Assembly: GCF_020509005.1 (NCBI RefSeq)
Contig: NC_063015.1
Location: forward strand, 1,054,001-1,118,000
DNA length: 64,000 nucleotides
Reading direction: 5' to 3'
DNA from: Fulvia fulva
Taxonomy: Eukaryota > Ascomycota > Dothideomycetes > Mycosphaerellales > Mycosphaerellaceae
Part shown: one piece after another, positions 33,385 through 43,204 of the stretch
Layout: each line of letters begins with the position of its first letter
Position numbering within the stretch: the first letter of the stretch is position 1
Program-made: the position numbers and the translations under genes
Notes under the pieces: generated by a model
What the model was told of the DNA's origin: nothing
Database searches by the model: none
What the model saw: the letters and a program-made list of their open reading frames with translations, nothing else

Positions 33385-33890
33385 ATGGCAGACAGCACAG
33401 CACCAGCAACCGCCACCACCACCACCAGCCCTCCCGCCCAATGGCAGGGCACTCTGGCCTTCGGCAACCGCCGCCACTCCCCTGGCCGTCAGGTCACACA
33501 GCACCGGGAGCTGCTCCCGCCAAGCTTGTCAGCAACAGCAGCAGCATCGTCGTCGTCTTCTTCGGAAGAGAGTGTGCGCCGCCCACCAGTGGCAAGAGCC
33601 GAGCGCCAGTATAGAATTGCCGTTAGAGGTATGTGCAATGCACTAAGCGTCCTGTCAATGTATACTAACAATCCACAGCATGGGAAGGTCGCCGCCGCAG
33701 GGCACAGCAAGATTTCCGCCGCCGTCTTTTGGAGTCGCAGCACGAGGCGCAGCAGAGAGAAGAGGAGAATGAGGACATCGAGGAGGTGAACAGCATTTTG
33801 GGGGGCGCAGACGGCAGCGTGGAGTTGGGTTACGAGGGAATGTTGGCGTTGTTGGAGTTTATGGCGTTGGCGGTGGAGGTGGAGAGGTAG
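33385..33890 (+). CDS. Unrecognised protein, tandem family member 2
   Basis: Two exons, 33385-33628 and 33679-33890, with a 50-bp intron (GTATGT, branch CTAAC, acceptor CACAG; phase 1); 151 residues. The N-terminal 75 residues are low-complexity Ala/Thr/Ser with a six-Ser run. The second exon opens AWEGRRRRAQQDFRRRL and ends NSILGGADGSVELGYEGMLALLEFM. This matches the C-terminal half of the previous gene: WE, RR, then REE..ED.EEV and the G...L.YEG.LALL ending. The phase-1 intron before WE is shared. Here the acidic linker and the ending are in one exon, so the second intron of member 1 was either gained there or lost here. Start chosen at the only ATG preceding a continuous frame. Confidence 0.62.
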
Positions 33891-34158
33891 AGAGCCCGTG
33901 TGCTCGGTGGAGGTGATAATGTAGCCTCCACCACCCTTGCGCGGTGACAGGGATCGGGGTGGGAGGCGGGAAGTTTGTTTGCGGCGGGTTTCGTTCCGGG
34001 TTGTTCTTATACCAGGCTTTGATTGCTGTGCTTCAATTCCGGGTGGTCTGATTGTCTGAGCGAGTGATTCAGCTTTGCCATGCTTCTGCGACTTCACGGT
34101 ATGTGTGTTGACCGCTTCATGCACTCGTCGCAGCTCCTTTACTTCCACTGTTGCACAT

Positions 34159-35964
34159 ATGTCTGATCTACTGGGCAGCCTGGGAAACGCTGTCGGGCTC
34201 GCAGGTGGTGGAAATGGAGCCAATGCTGCAGGCGGAGGTCTGGCTCAACCTATCAACAACGTACTAGGCAACGCTTTCGACGCAGTCGGCAACGCAGTAG
34301 CACAAGTCGGACCAATCGTTGAGAATGTACGAGGCTCTCTGGATGGCGTACTGGGCGATCTTGGACTGGACGGACCGCGAACACCATTCGAGAAGTGTAT
34401 CGCGCGAGCCTTTGGCGAGGACTCCAGCCTGTACGCCTTTCCAGGGGATCTACTGTACGATCTACCTCTCGCGGAGAGTCTACCGTTCTTGAACAATCTC
34501 GAAAGCGAGCATCCTTACAACCTTGACTATCCGGTTACGCCAGCTGCGATCGTGTACCCGGAAAATGCGCAACAGGTCAGGGCGGCGGTTGTGTGTGCGC
34601 ATAAGTATGACATTGCTGTGCAGTCAAGGAGTGGAGGGCATTCATACTGCAATCATGGTAGGTGTGATACATCCAGAGGCAAAGTGCCGTGACTGACTTG
34701 CTGAGGGTAGGTCTGGGAGGAAAGGACGGCTCGCTTTCCATCGACTATCAGAATATGAAGTCCTTCAGCTACAACCCACAAGACCAGACAATGACATTTG
34801 AGCCCGGGAATCGGCTAGGAGATCTTGATAGACATCTCGCACCGACAGGAAGAGTTGCGGCGTATGGACAAGTCAGTGACATCGGATCTGGTGGACACTT
34901 TACGATTGGTGGTCTTGGTCCGTTGTCCAGGTTGCTAGGGCTTGTAAGTAAAGATGGAACACAGACCAGAGAACACATAATCATTGAAGCAGGCCGCCGA
35001 CCAAATCGTCTCCGTCGAATGCGTCCTCGCCGATGGCACGATAACCACAGCCTCCAATCGCCAGAATCCCGACCTCTTCTTCGCAATTAAAGGTGCAGCC
35101 TGGTCTTTCGCGACCATAACATCCTTCCAAGTTGCCACCTCCGCACCACCAACTTCCGTTATCAGCTTTCAGTACAACATCACCTTCGGCCAGATCGCAG
35201 ACCTCGCTGAGACTTTCATACAATGGCAAGACTTGATCTCCCAACCACACCTCACCCGCAAGTTCGCCAGTACCTTGACATTGGCTCAAGATCTCGTCGT
35301 CTACTCCGGTACCTTCTTCGGTGATCGTCCAGACTTCAATCGGTTGAATCTCGAAGCCATCCTCCCATTCGGCCAGGAACATCTGGGCATCACGATCGTT
35401 AGCAGTGTGGTCACACATGCCATCACGGACCTCATCAACTTCGGCTACGACATCTTCTCCTCTGCTCCAGCACATTTCTACACCAAATCGCTCAAGTACA
35501 CACGCCAGACCCTTCTTTCACCCTCCGCGGTCCAGCAGCTCTTCGAATACCTCGATTCCATCGACAAAGGCACACTCATCTGGTTCATAGTCTGGGACCT
35601 TGGAGCTGGTGCAATCGCAGATGTTCCGCAGGCTGCCACGGCGTACTGGCATAGGGACGCATTGTATTTCCAACAAGCATACGTTGTGAACCCGATTGGA
35701 CCAGTGACTAGGCAGAGCCATGAGTTCTTGACTGGTTTGACGGAGGAGACCCAGAGGCTTGCGCCGAGCATTGATGATAGTGCGTACCCTGGGTACGTTG
35801 ATGCGGAGTTGAAGGATCCTTTGACGGCGTATTGGGGTGGCAATGTAGAGCGGTTGGTGCAGATTAAGGGGGAATATGATCCAGATGATGTTTTCAGGAA
35901 TCCGCAGAGTATACCTAGTCCTTTCAAGCGCGGAGGGCAGCGCAGGAGTATTGATAGAGCGTGA
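34159..35964 (+). CDS. FAD-linked oxidoreductase, berberine-bridge-enzyme type
   Basis: Three exons, 34159-34657, 34711-34943 and 34993-35964, with introns of 53 and 49 bp; 567 residues. A PP-loop FAD-binding domain (about residues 110-310) shows TPAAIVYPENAQQV, SRSGGHSY and SGGHFTIGGLGPLSR. The C-terminal BBE motif reads IKGEYDPDDVFRNPQS. Family members oxidise sugars, alkaloids or secondary-metabolite intermediates using covalent FAD. His161 in SGGHSY is the expected histidyl attachment. The cysteine that bicovalent members place before the second GGH (GxCPxxGxGGH) is replaced in YGQVSDIGSGGH, suggesting mono-covalent flavin. No obvious secretion signal; the N terminus is a Gly/Asn/Ala-rich stretch (residues 1-70), unusual for this mostly secreted family. 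Substrate unknown. Confidence 0.9.
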
Positions 35965-36188
35965 ACAGTCTAGAGCGTGAGTCAGTAGGGTAGTACGTCA
36001 AGCTCACTCGAGTGTAAACCGTTGGAAGCGGCGTTTGCACTTCCCATACCCACGACTTTACCAAACCTCCCACCTTAGAATTCGGGAAAATCCAACCTCA
36101 CTTTCACCCACCACACCAAAAATCGCGCCGTGCAACACACATCCTCCCACACACACCACCGCCCTCAACATCAACAACACCAGCCACA

Positions 36189-36875
36189 ATGGCACGCCTC
36201 CTGCAGAAGATCAAGAACATCAAGAAAACCCTCTCCACGCCGCGCCACCCGCCACCACCACCCTTCACCCTCCACTCCCACGACGCCGCCGCTCTGATCG
36301 AGCAGCATCTAGCCTGGCTCGAACTCCCAGCCCGTCAATGGGATCCGCGCCGCGCCGCCGCCCTCAACTCCCTCGGCGCCTGGCTACGCCAGCACGAATG
36401 GCTCGACGCCATCGGCAGCGTGCCCTCCATCGATTCGATGGAGGAATTATTTGAAATTTTCGACGACCTCTTCTTCGCCTCCTCCCTCCGCGACAACTAC
36501 ATCTTCCGCTGGATGAATGGCGGCCGCCATTGCGCGGGCCTTACGTTTACGCCCCCCGGCAGCCCCATGACTACCATTGCGGTGAACTGGTTCCTTGTGC
36601 GGTGGGGCTCTTTCGGCACGATTGAGTGCATCGTCTCCGTGCTGTTGCACGAGATGTGTCACGCGTATATGCTGGTGTGGGGATGCATGGGGAAGAAGTC
36701 GGGGTGCAGCAGGTGGGCGTGTCAGAAGGGGAGTGAGAGGTATGTGAAGGAGATTGGGATGGGTGGGCATGGGGATGCGTGGCAGCGCCTCGCTCTCACA
36801 GTGGAGCTGCTGGCTGGGGATATGGGGCTGGTGGTGGATTTGTTGGTGGAGAAGACTGTGAGGCTGGATCGATGA
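36189..36875 (+). CDS. SprT-like zinc metallopeptidase, copy 1
   Basis: Single exon, 228 residues. The zincin site HEMCH starts at His154 (VLLHEMCHAYMLVW). The third ligand is probably His194 in GGHGDAW, the HExxH...GHG arrangement of the SprT/SPRTN family, whose best-known members cleave DNA-protein crosslinks. Between the two lies an insert with three cysteines (GCMG, GCSR, ACQK). The N-terminal 140 residues hold a helical region (HDAAALIEQHLAWLELPARQW) shared with the copy at 50853-51557. There is no C-terminal DNA-binding or ubiquitin-binding zinc finger, so this is a minimal catalytic unit. Five related genes lie within 25 kb, all without introns. Substrate unknown; the peptidase call rests on the motif only. 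Confidence 0.78.
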   Translation: MARLLQKIKNIKKTLSTPRHPPPPPFTLHSHDAAALIEQHLAWLELPARQWDPRRAAALNSLGAWLRQHEWLDAIGSVPSIDSMEELFEIFDDLFFASSLRDNYIFRWMNGGRHCAGLTFTPPGSPMTTIAVNWFLVRWGSFGTIECIVSVLLHEMCHAYMLVWGCMGKKSGCSRWACQKGSERYVKEIGMGGHGDAWQRLALTVELLAGDMGLVVDLLVEKTVRLDR

Positions 36876-36995
36876 GGGGCGCGCGTGAGGCGTTGAGCGC
36901 GAGGGGTGCTTCGAATGGTTTGGAAGGTCTACAGCAGGGAGGGAGGCTTTGGAGGGTTAGAGGGCCGTTGATATCGTTGGGTTATGGGACGCGCT

Positions 36996-37961
36996 TCAGG
37001 CTGGGACAGCTTGTGAAAGCTGGATATCGTCGTCTATGAAGGTCTCCAACTGGGTGGAAGTGAAGCCGAGATCGGGAGGCATCAGCTCGTCCAACTCCTC
37101 TTCAGTCATATCGAAATCACCAGAACAGAAGGAGTCCGTCCGCTTATCCTCCACTGGACCCTCGAGATCACGAGCAACTTGAGTACTGCTGTCAAGCTCA
37201 TCCCAGAAGCTGGCGAAGTCCTCCTGCACGATCGGCTTGGGTACAGGCCGAGCTTTCGACGTACCAACAAAAGGTCGAGGTGGCGGAGGCATGAGAGCAG
37301 CTGGATGTCTTGACACAACACCAGGCTTTGTGGTACCGTTAGGCGTTGTTTGAGGATAATTCGGCAGAGATGGTCGAGAAGGAGGAGCGATGGCCATGCC
37401 GGAAGATCTCGAGACAGCCACAGGCACTCTGGCTTGGACGGAAGCCATCACGACAGGTCTAGGTGGAGGAGGCATAGACAGAGCATCAGATCTCTTCATC
37501 ACCCCAGGACTTACGACAGACCTCTTCTTGGCTTCGGGAGAGTCCAAGGCTTTCAGCAAAGTGTCGTCGTCCAGATCCTCACTGCCGAACTCGTCCTCGG
37601 TATCGACGTCCCGTGGCATCACCCCTGACCCAGCACCGCCAGCCTTGGCTACCTCACTCGGCATCCTCGGCTTGCCAAAGAAGTTGCCCAGATGGAACTG
37701 GCTCGCAACGAATCCAAACTTGTCCGTCCTCCTCTGACTTCCCAGCCTCGCATCCCCCTTGGCCGGTCTCTCCTTCTCCGCCCGCTTCTTGGCTGCCTCG
37801 GTCCTCCGCTTCTCCGCCTCTCTGGCCTTCTCGGCGCGCTCTTCCAGCTGGATGGCTCGTTGCAGCTGCCTGGATTCTTTGTCGCTTAGAGTCGGCCGGC
37901 CACGTGCTTTGTATGCGGCTTTTGCTTGTTTGGTTGTCTGCGCTTTCACGATCGCCGGCAT
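36996..37961 (-). CDS. Conserved fungal low-complexity protein, function unknown
   Basis: Single exon, 321 residues from the ATG at 37961. An in-frame ATG at 38045 would add 28 His/Arg-rich residues and is less likely. The start MPAIVKAQTTKQAKAAYKARG is followed by a strongly charged helix (about residues 20-75, probably coiled coil, KREAEKRRTEAAKKRAEKER type), then SSQFHLGNFFG-like SQFHLGNFFGKP. A long disordered Pro/Ser region contains two MPPPPRP repeats. The C terminus is acidic (DMTEEELDELMPPD) and ends in TSTQLETFIDDD. This pattern recurs in a filamentous-fungal protein of unknown function as far as I recall. The charged helix and acidic end suggest a nuclear protein-interaction role, which is speculative. 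Confidence 0.65.
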   Translation of the reverse strand: MPAIVKAQTTKQAKAAYKARGRPTLSDKESRQLQRAIQLEERAEKAREAEKRRTEAAKKRAEKERPAKGDARLGSQRRTDKFGFVASQFHLGNFFGKPRMPSEVAKAGGAGSGVMPRDVDTEDEFGSEDLDDDTLLKALDSPEAKKRSVVSPGVMKRSDALSMPPPPRPVVMASVQARVPVAVSRSSGMAIAPPSRPSLPNYPQTTPNGTTKPGVVSRHPAALMPPPPRPFVGTSKARPVPKPIVQEDFASFWDELDSSTQVARDLEGPVEDKRTDSFCSGDFDMTEEELDELMPPDLGFTSTQLETFIDDDIQLSQAVPA

Positions 37962-38186
37962 CCTGACAGCGATGGCGGCTTGAGCAAGACGATGTCGATC
38001 ATCGCGAGGGAGATGATGCTGAACGTGATGATGTTGTTCAGGCAAGGAAGTCGCGCTCGAGGAGACGCGGGGTTCGTCACGAGCGCACGTGACTACGTGT
38101 CAAATCCGGCCTCCGAGAAGGTCCCTGCGAAGCATTCCAGTTCTCTCCAAACACGACATCGACATCAACCAACATCCGTCTTCATC

Positions 38187-38701
38187 ATGCCTCGCGCTAT
38201 AGCAGGTGAGTCTCGTCATCCTGAGCACAACGCAAAGCCCGGCCTCCAACATCGCGCAATTCTGTACAGACAGTCACGATCGAGCACCTCGACCTGGACG
38301 GGATTCCTTCCATACGACGGGACGACAGACTAATCCTTCACTTCGTTCCAGGCGTCCTCGTCAAGTGCGATCCCTCCATCAAAGCCATCATCCAGAGAAT
38401 CAACGACCAGAACAATCACGATATCATCATTGAGGACATCGACGATGAGCACATGCTAATCAAAAACAATCGCCATGATGATCTGAAGCGGATGCTGAAG
38501 GAGGTGCGCAAGATGGCGGATCGCACGCGTGGTCTCACTGATATGCTGACACTCGGGAGGCCCTCAAAGACACAGTGCGAGAAGCCGAAGAGAGTTCTGG
38601 CGAAGAAGCTTAAGACTGGGTCGCAATACTGCACGCGGCGCTCTCACAAGATGGCGACTGCGCGATCCCGGTCACGACACTTCCCACCGCCTACGCGGTG
38701 A
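38187..38701 (+). CDS. TFB5: TFIIH subunit Tfb5 (TTDA-like) with extended C terminus
   Basis: Two exons, 38187-38205 (six codons plus one base) and 38352-38701, with a 146-bp intron (GTGAGT to TTCCAG); 122 residues. The spliced start MPRAIAGVLVKCDPSIKAII and the EDIDDEHMLIK segment are the Tfb5 signature. Tfb5 is the smallest TFIIH core subunit; it stabilises Tfb2 and stimulates XPB/Ssl2 during nucleotide excision repair and transcription initiation (family knowledge). Tfb5 proteins are usually about 70 residues. This one continues for some 50 basic residues (RMLKEVRKMADR, KRVLAKKLKTG, RSRSRHF) after the normal end. It could be a real extension, or a missing 3' intron or stop. The very short first exon explains why the gene is easily missed. 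Confidence 0.85.
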
Positions 38702-38905
38702 AGAGAAAATCCTCATCGGCACGGCCTCACTCCACTGACCTACACTATGAAGGCAGCCGTCTTCTGGACTTTCAAGGACATTTCACCAGAAAGCCATTGA
38801 TCTTCCAGACTTGAACTTGAGGCAGGAACACCGAGCTCGATTTCCTCCGGCCGAAGTTCTATCCTTGAATTGCGGTCACTGAACTGTATCTATCATGATC
38901 TGCTC

Positions 38906-39386
38906 TTACATATCGGCGGAGTCTGGCATTGCCTTCTTCTGGCCAGCACCGGGCACAGCACCCTGCCAGCTGACCCTCTCCGCAGCGTAAAGCTCAACAC
39001 CTGGCTGAGCATCTTCCAAAACCTTTGGATCGTCCATAATTCCCACCTTGATAATTCTGGCATCGCCGAATGTGTCGCCTTGACGCCACAAAGTCGAGCC
39101 GCAGTCGCCGCAGAAGTATGAGGTGATCGATTTCCCGCTGTCTGCCTTGACGGTAATCTCCTTTGGCTTGCCCTTGATCAATGAGAAGCCGTCACCCGGC
39201 ACGACGATGTTGGTGCTGTAGGTCGAGCCGGTGATCTAGGTGGATACAGCGTCAGTCAAGAGTACAGCGAGGCGAAATTCTGGACCGCACCTTCTTGCAG
39301 TCTCTGCAGTGGCAGAGTGCCTTGACCTGGACCTCGCCAGTGGACTTGATGCGCACGGCATCACAGAAGCAGCCTCCCTCAGACAT
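38906..39386 (-). CDS. GFA/CENP-V-like zinc protein
   Basis: Two exons, 39386-39291 (32 codons) and 39235-38906, with a 55-bp intron (donor GTGCGG, acceptor CCTAG, phase 0); 141 residues. The family is named for glutathione-dependent formaldehyde-activating enzyme and adopts a mostly beta fold binding two zincs. Visible ligand clusters are C6-x-C8, C25-x-C27-x2-C30 (LCHCRDCKK) and the CGDC pair after SYF. The central GSTYSTNIVVPGDGF and C-terminal VKVGIMDDP-like segments match fungal members. Such proteins act on glutathione adducts, but most fungal ones are uncharacterised, so no substrate is assigned. The intron falls directly after the CHCRDC ligands, which confirms the splice. Confidence 0.87.
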
Positions 39387-40424
39387 GTTTGCGATTGAAT
39401 ATCTTGGTAACTGGTATTACTGGATTCGGACTGGTTCGATGCAGAATTCTTGACCTTGATGGACAATTTTTGAAAAGAAGGTGAAGGTCGCACAAGCTAC
39501 TTATACGTTCCTCGACTTCTTCCAGCTCTCTACTCTGTGCCATGGCCCCTCAACACTGTCTGCGGGACGCCGTCATGGCCGTGACAAATAATGGGCCACA
39601 AATGCAACCACTCAGGAACAGCGACCGGCCAGGTTGGATGCGATAGCGCAAGTCCCGTCCGTAGAGGGACTTCTCAGCTCTCCTCCGCCTTGAGATAGTC
39701 GACTGTGACGAAACAATCGCCAGCGATAGCTCGACTAGTGCGGGCAGCGTCAATGCCAGATGAGGGGCATCGGCTCTGGCCTTCAAAGACCGCGGGAGAC
39801 CACGTGACGTCAACTTTGCCTGCCGCTTGCTCAGGTGGCTTTGAACTTCACGCCGTGGGCTCTCGCACAGGCTGGCAATAGACAAGATAGGCTGTCTCAA
39901 TCCAATGCAACGACTTGAAGCAGGCGCCTGCAAGAGAAGACCGCGCTCAGACAACATGCGTCCTGTCTCAGACACTCGCGTTTGTCGAAACTCTTCGTCA
40001 CAACATTTCTGCTCATGTTCTTCATCCCAACCGGTCTCCTGAAGTCATTAGAAATCGTCCTGGCATTATGGAGAGTACTTTCGACGGTCGCGTGACTCTC
40101 CGTCTGGTGACGGTAGAGGTGAATGTCTTGTTCTGGCATGGCTGTGTCATGGGCAAAACCATTCACCTCCTCTTCGAGGAACAGTGAAAAGCATTCACCA
40201 ATCGTCGCCATGCGGACAACACATTGCACCATGCGCACTATTCCATTCATTCGTAAATAACACTTCCAGCATTCTATATAACTCGAGTCTTGTTCCTTCA
40301 GAGCAGATCTTGCCAACAACCTGACCACAACAGACTTGCCAATCTTACCACCGCAACACTCGAACTCGTCAAAAAACTCACTCGGACACAACTCGTACCT
40401 CAACAAGCCTTTCCAGCACACAAC
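39387..40424. other. Intergenic/promoter region upstream of exonuclease copy 1
   Basis: About 1 kb. Minus-strand frames here (for example 39897-40559) lie antisense over the leader of the next gene and show no domain. No other gene is supported. Confidence 0.4.
40275..40281 (+). promoter_or_regulatory. TATA-like element, exonuclease copy 1
   Basis: TATATAA lies 144 bases before the ATG and is followed within about ten bases by GTCTTGTTCCTTC. The second exonuclease gene has TATATA followed by GGTCTTCCTTC, so the promoter may also have been duplicated. Confidence 0.35.
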
Positions 40425-41971
40425 ATGTCTGACCGCAGAGATGTTCAGACCGCGTCTTCCAGCTACATCATCCGCGACAGCGCCGGACGCCCTGTGATGC
40501 ACCCTCATGCAGAAGCGTTCATGCGCGGTCGTGCTACCCAGCTCATTCCGCAGATGCATTTCATCACTCGTATCATGGCCATGGACGCCGAGTTCCAGAC
40601 CATGGACGACGAAGAAAGCGGCACTTCCGCATCTGTCATCGGACGCATCTCGATCGTCAACTACGACGGCAAGACGATCTATGACGTGTTCGTGTACTTT
40701 CCGGAGGAAGAAGGCAGGCTCATGAAGCTACCACCGCAGAGCCTCCACCTTGGCGTCACCTACAGGGACATCAAGCCTCAGTTCGGCGCGATCCCAATCG
40801 CAGAGGCCAAAGAAGACCTCCGCAAGATCATCGACGGCAACATCATTGTGGGTCATTCGATTCACAACGATATCGATGCTATCAAAGCCAGTGGCATCGA
40901 CGACATCCTCGACTGCGCTTGGAGCTTCCGCGACACCCAGAACCATGCGTACTATGGCGCACGTCTCGGCAACAATCAGCCGGGCCTGAAGAACCTCTAC
41001 AAGGCCATGGTCGGAAAGAGCATTCAAGGCAGGGAGCACTCCTCTGTCGAAGATGCTCAAGCAACTATGGAGCTGTATCGTCTCCGCGAAGCCGAGATCG
41101 AACGCGAGCAGGCAGGCTGGGACTTCTGGTTGGAGCCACCAAGATCCCAGGACGACATTCTCGACGAGCTGCTCAATGGCCCAGACTACTCCAATGGTAC
41201 TCCACCTCCAAAGAGGCTGCCCCGCGCTTTCAGGGTCGCTCAAGAGCAGGCAGACTCGGCTGCCGCTGCTAAAGCGTATCGTGAAGCTAGCCATCAAAGC
41301 CACTTTCCCAGGCTGCTATGGCTTGGAAAGGATTCAAGAAGGACGACGCTCATCGCAAGACACCAGCAGTTGCAGCGGGAAGCAAACAACCCGCCACGAA
41401 GGAGTTCGACACCTCGGCTGCGGCACCATCCCCAATTTCGATTGCCCGCAAGGACAGCCTCATGCCTCCAGACAGCACTACCTCCGATGGCACCTCTGAG
41501 AAGGACTGCGGACACTCGAAGACCTCGTCGCTGGCCAGATCGCTACACTCCACTGCGCCATCCACGATCTCCACCAATTCCGCTCACATCTCTTCCGTCG
41601 CTGCAATGCGAGTGCCCTCGCCCAGTCGGGTCAATCAGCTACCGGCAGTAGCTATGAGCGCTGCGAAGAGGAATGCCGCTATCAAGATCGCATACCCGCT
41701 GGACCCGAACATCCACGCTCGCAAGAACATCACCATGGGAACTACCTCGATCAAGCAGAAGAAGGCCGACCCGATTGTCCACGCTCGAAAGGGTTTCACC
41801 ACCGAGTCTACTGTCGTCAAGGAGAAGAAGGTCGACCCACTCACTACTACTACTGCAGTAGAAGCGAGCGGAAAGTCCTGGTCCCAGGTCGCTGTCACGA
41901 AGGACAAGAATGGGGCTGTCGATAACTTCGCGCGAGCACCTGCCAAGACCGTCTTTCGCAAGCGCAACTAA
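40425..41971 (+). CDS. REX4-like DEDDh 3'-5' exonuclease, copy 1 (frame change in tail)
   Basis: Starts at ATG 40425 (MSDRRDVQTASSSYIIRD). The exonuclease domain has all four acidic residues plus the catalytic His: D54 and E56 in MDAEFQT, D149 in GHSIHNDID, and H205 and D210 in EHSSVEDAQATM. This matches the Rex4/ISG20 group, which trims rRNA or other RNAs. The GRISIVNYDGKTIYDVFV strand is also typical. After about residue 270 the frame must change to reach a basic tail ending KTVFRKRN at 41971. A possible intron (41235-41290, weak donor GTCGCT) would do this; a single-base deletion near 41290 is equally plausible. The tail has repeated HARKN/HARKG motifs. Paralog of the gene at 43205; the N-terminal C2H2 finger of canonical Rex4 is absent. 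Confidence 0.78.
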
Positions 41972-43204
41972 GCGGCTGAGATTGGAGAACATTATGGTGG
42001 AAGAAGGGAGACGACATGCAATGATAGCACGTTGCGATACATTTGACGCATCATCCTGAATGGACGGCATTCGGGACATTGGCGTAATTTTCAAGGCATG
42101 GTTCTGTGAACGGCGTTGGTCTGGGAAAGGCACGGGCTGCCTGCTTATGTACGTTATGAATTGAACAACCTTTGCATGGGACTACTATTGACTACTTTCT
42201 ACTTACTCCGTGATATCGCCTGCTCTCTGTGCTCTATCATCCTGCGATAGGTCGAGCTTGCGTCAGGGAACTCGAGGCCTATTCGCAGAGCCGATACTGT
42301 GGCATGTGTTTCGTATGCCCATGCTGACGAGGAGTGCAGAGGCTTTCGCACTTCTGAAAGGACATGTCATGAGGCCACTGACGACCTGAACTTAGACGCC
42401 GTTTCTTGTACACCATCAGACGATACCAATGGGCGAGATGCGAGGATAGTGTGGCTGGGAGGGGCTCCAGCATAGGTATGGGCAGAAGATTGGCACAATA
42501 CCAGCTTTTGTGCTCCCCACGAACAGAAGACATATTTTGCATAATGCTAACCTCAGCTCTAGGTTGTCTAACACGAGGTCCGGCGCTCGAACGACCAGAT
42601 GTCTTTGTGCATAGTGCCACAGGCTTCAATGTATCGAGACCTTTGCGGCTTAAGAAGTCGCTTTGTCTGCAGCCTCGGCGGCGCCTGTGTGTTCGCGACT
42701 CGAACAGAGAGACATCGATACCAGCAAACATGCTCTCCATCACGCAGCATAAGGACAGACTGTATCAGTGACGCCCATCGGCACGATACCTACAGGGTCG
42801 ATCCTCGCTTGACCCAGGCGAGGTGAACGCTCGATGAGTGGACCCGATCGGTCATTCGACATGGCCAGGAAGGCCATCGCCTCAATGATGGACAGATCGT
42901 TCACCAAATATACTTCGAGTGTGAAGTCCGAGCACCTTCGCTTATTGACTCCTAGATACATTTCTTGCACGGTATATATCGGTCTTCCTTCCTGACCATA
43001 ACTTCATTTTCATCATACCACTTCCAACAGCGGAGCACCAACGCAACTTCGCGACCGACCTAAACATCATCCCGCAGTGGCATCTTCAACTCAAAGATTT
43101 CACACCGTCTACCAGATCTCTTACCCACCTGACTAACACCCCGTAAGTCTTCTCTTGATCATCGACTCGGTCCACAACTAACAGCCGCCCAGCTTCTTAC
43201 CGGC
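41972..43204. other. Intergenic region between the two exonuclease genes
   Basis: About 1.2 kb. A minus-strand frame at 42279-42743 has no recognisable feature. No RNA gene is supported. Confidence 0.4.
42973..42978 (+). promoter_or_regulatory. TATA-like element, exonuclease copy 2
   Basis: TATATA lies about 230 bases before the ATG, followed by GGTCTTCCTTC as in copy 1. Confidence 0.3.

Noticed and set aside
33489..34223. 244-codon minus-strand open frame
   Set aside because: Antisense to the second tandem-family gene and to the oxidase leader; no signal or domain.
39897..40559. 220-codon minus-strand open frame
   Set aside because: Antisense to the exonuclease leader and start; no homologous features.
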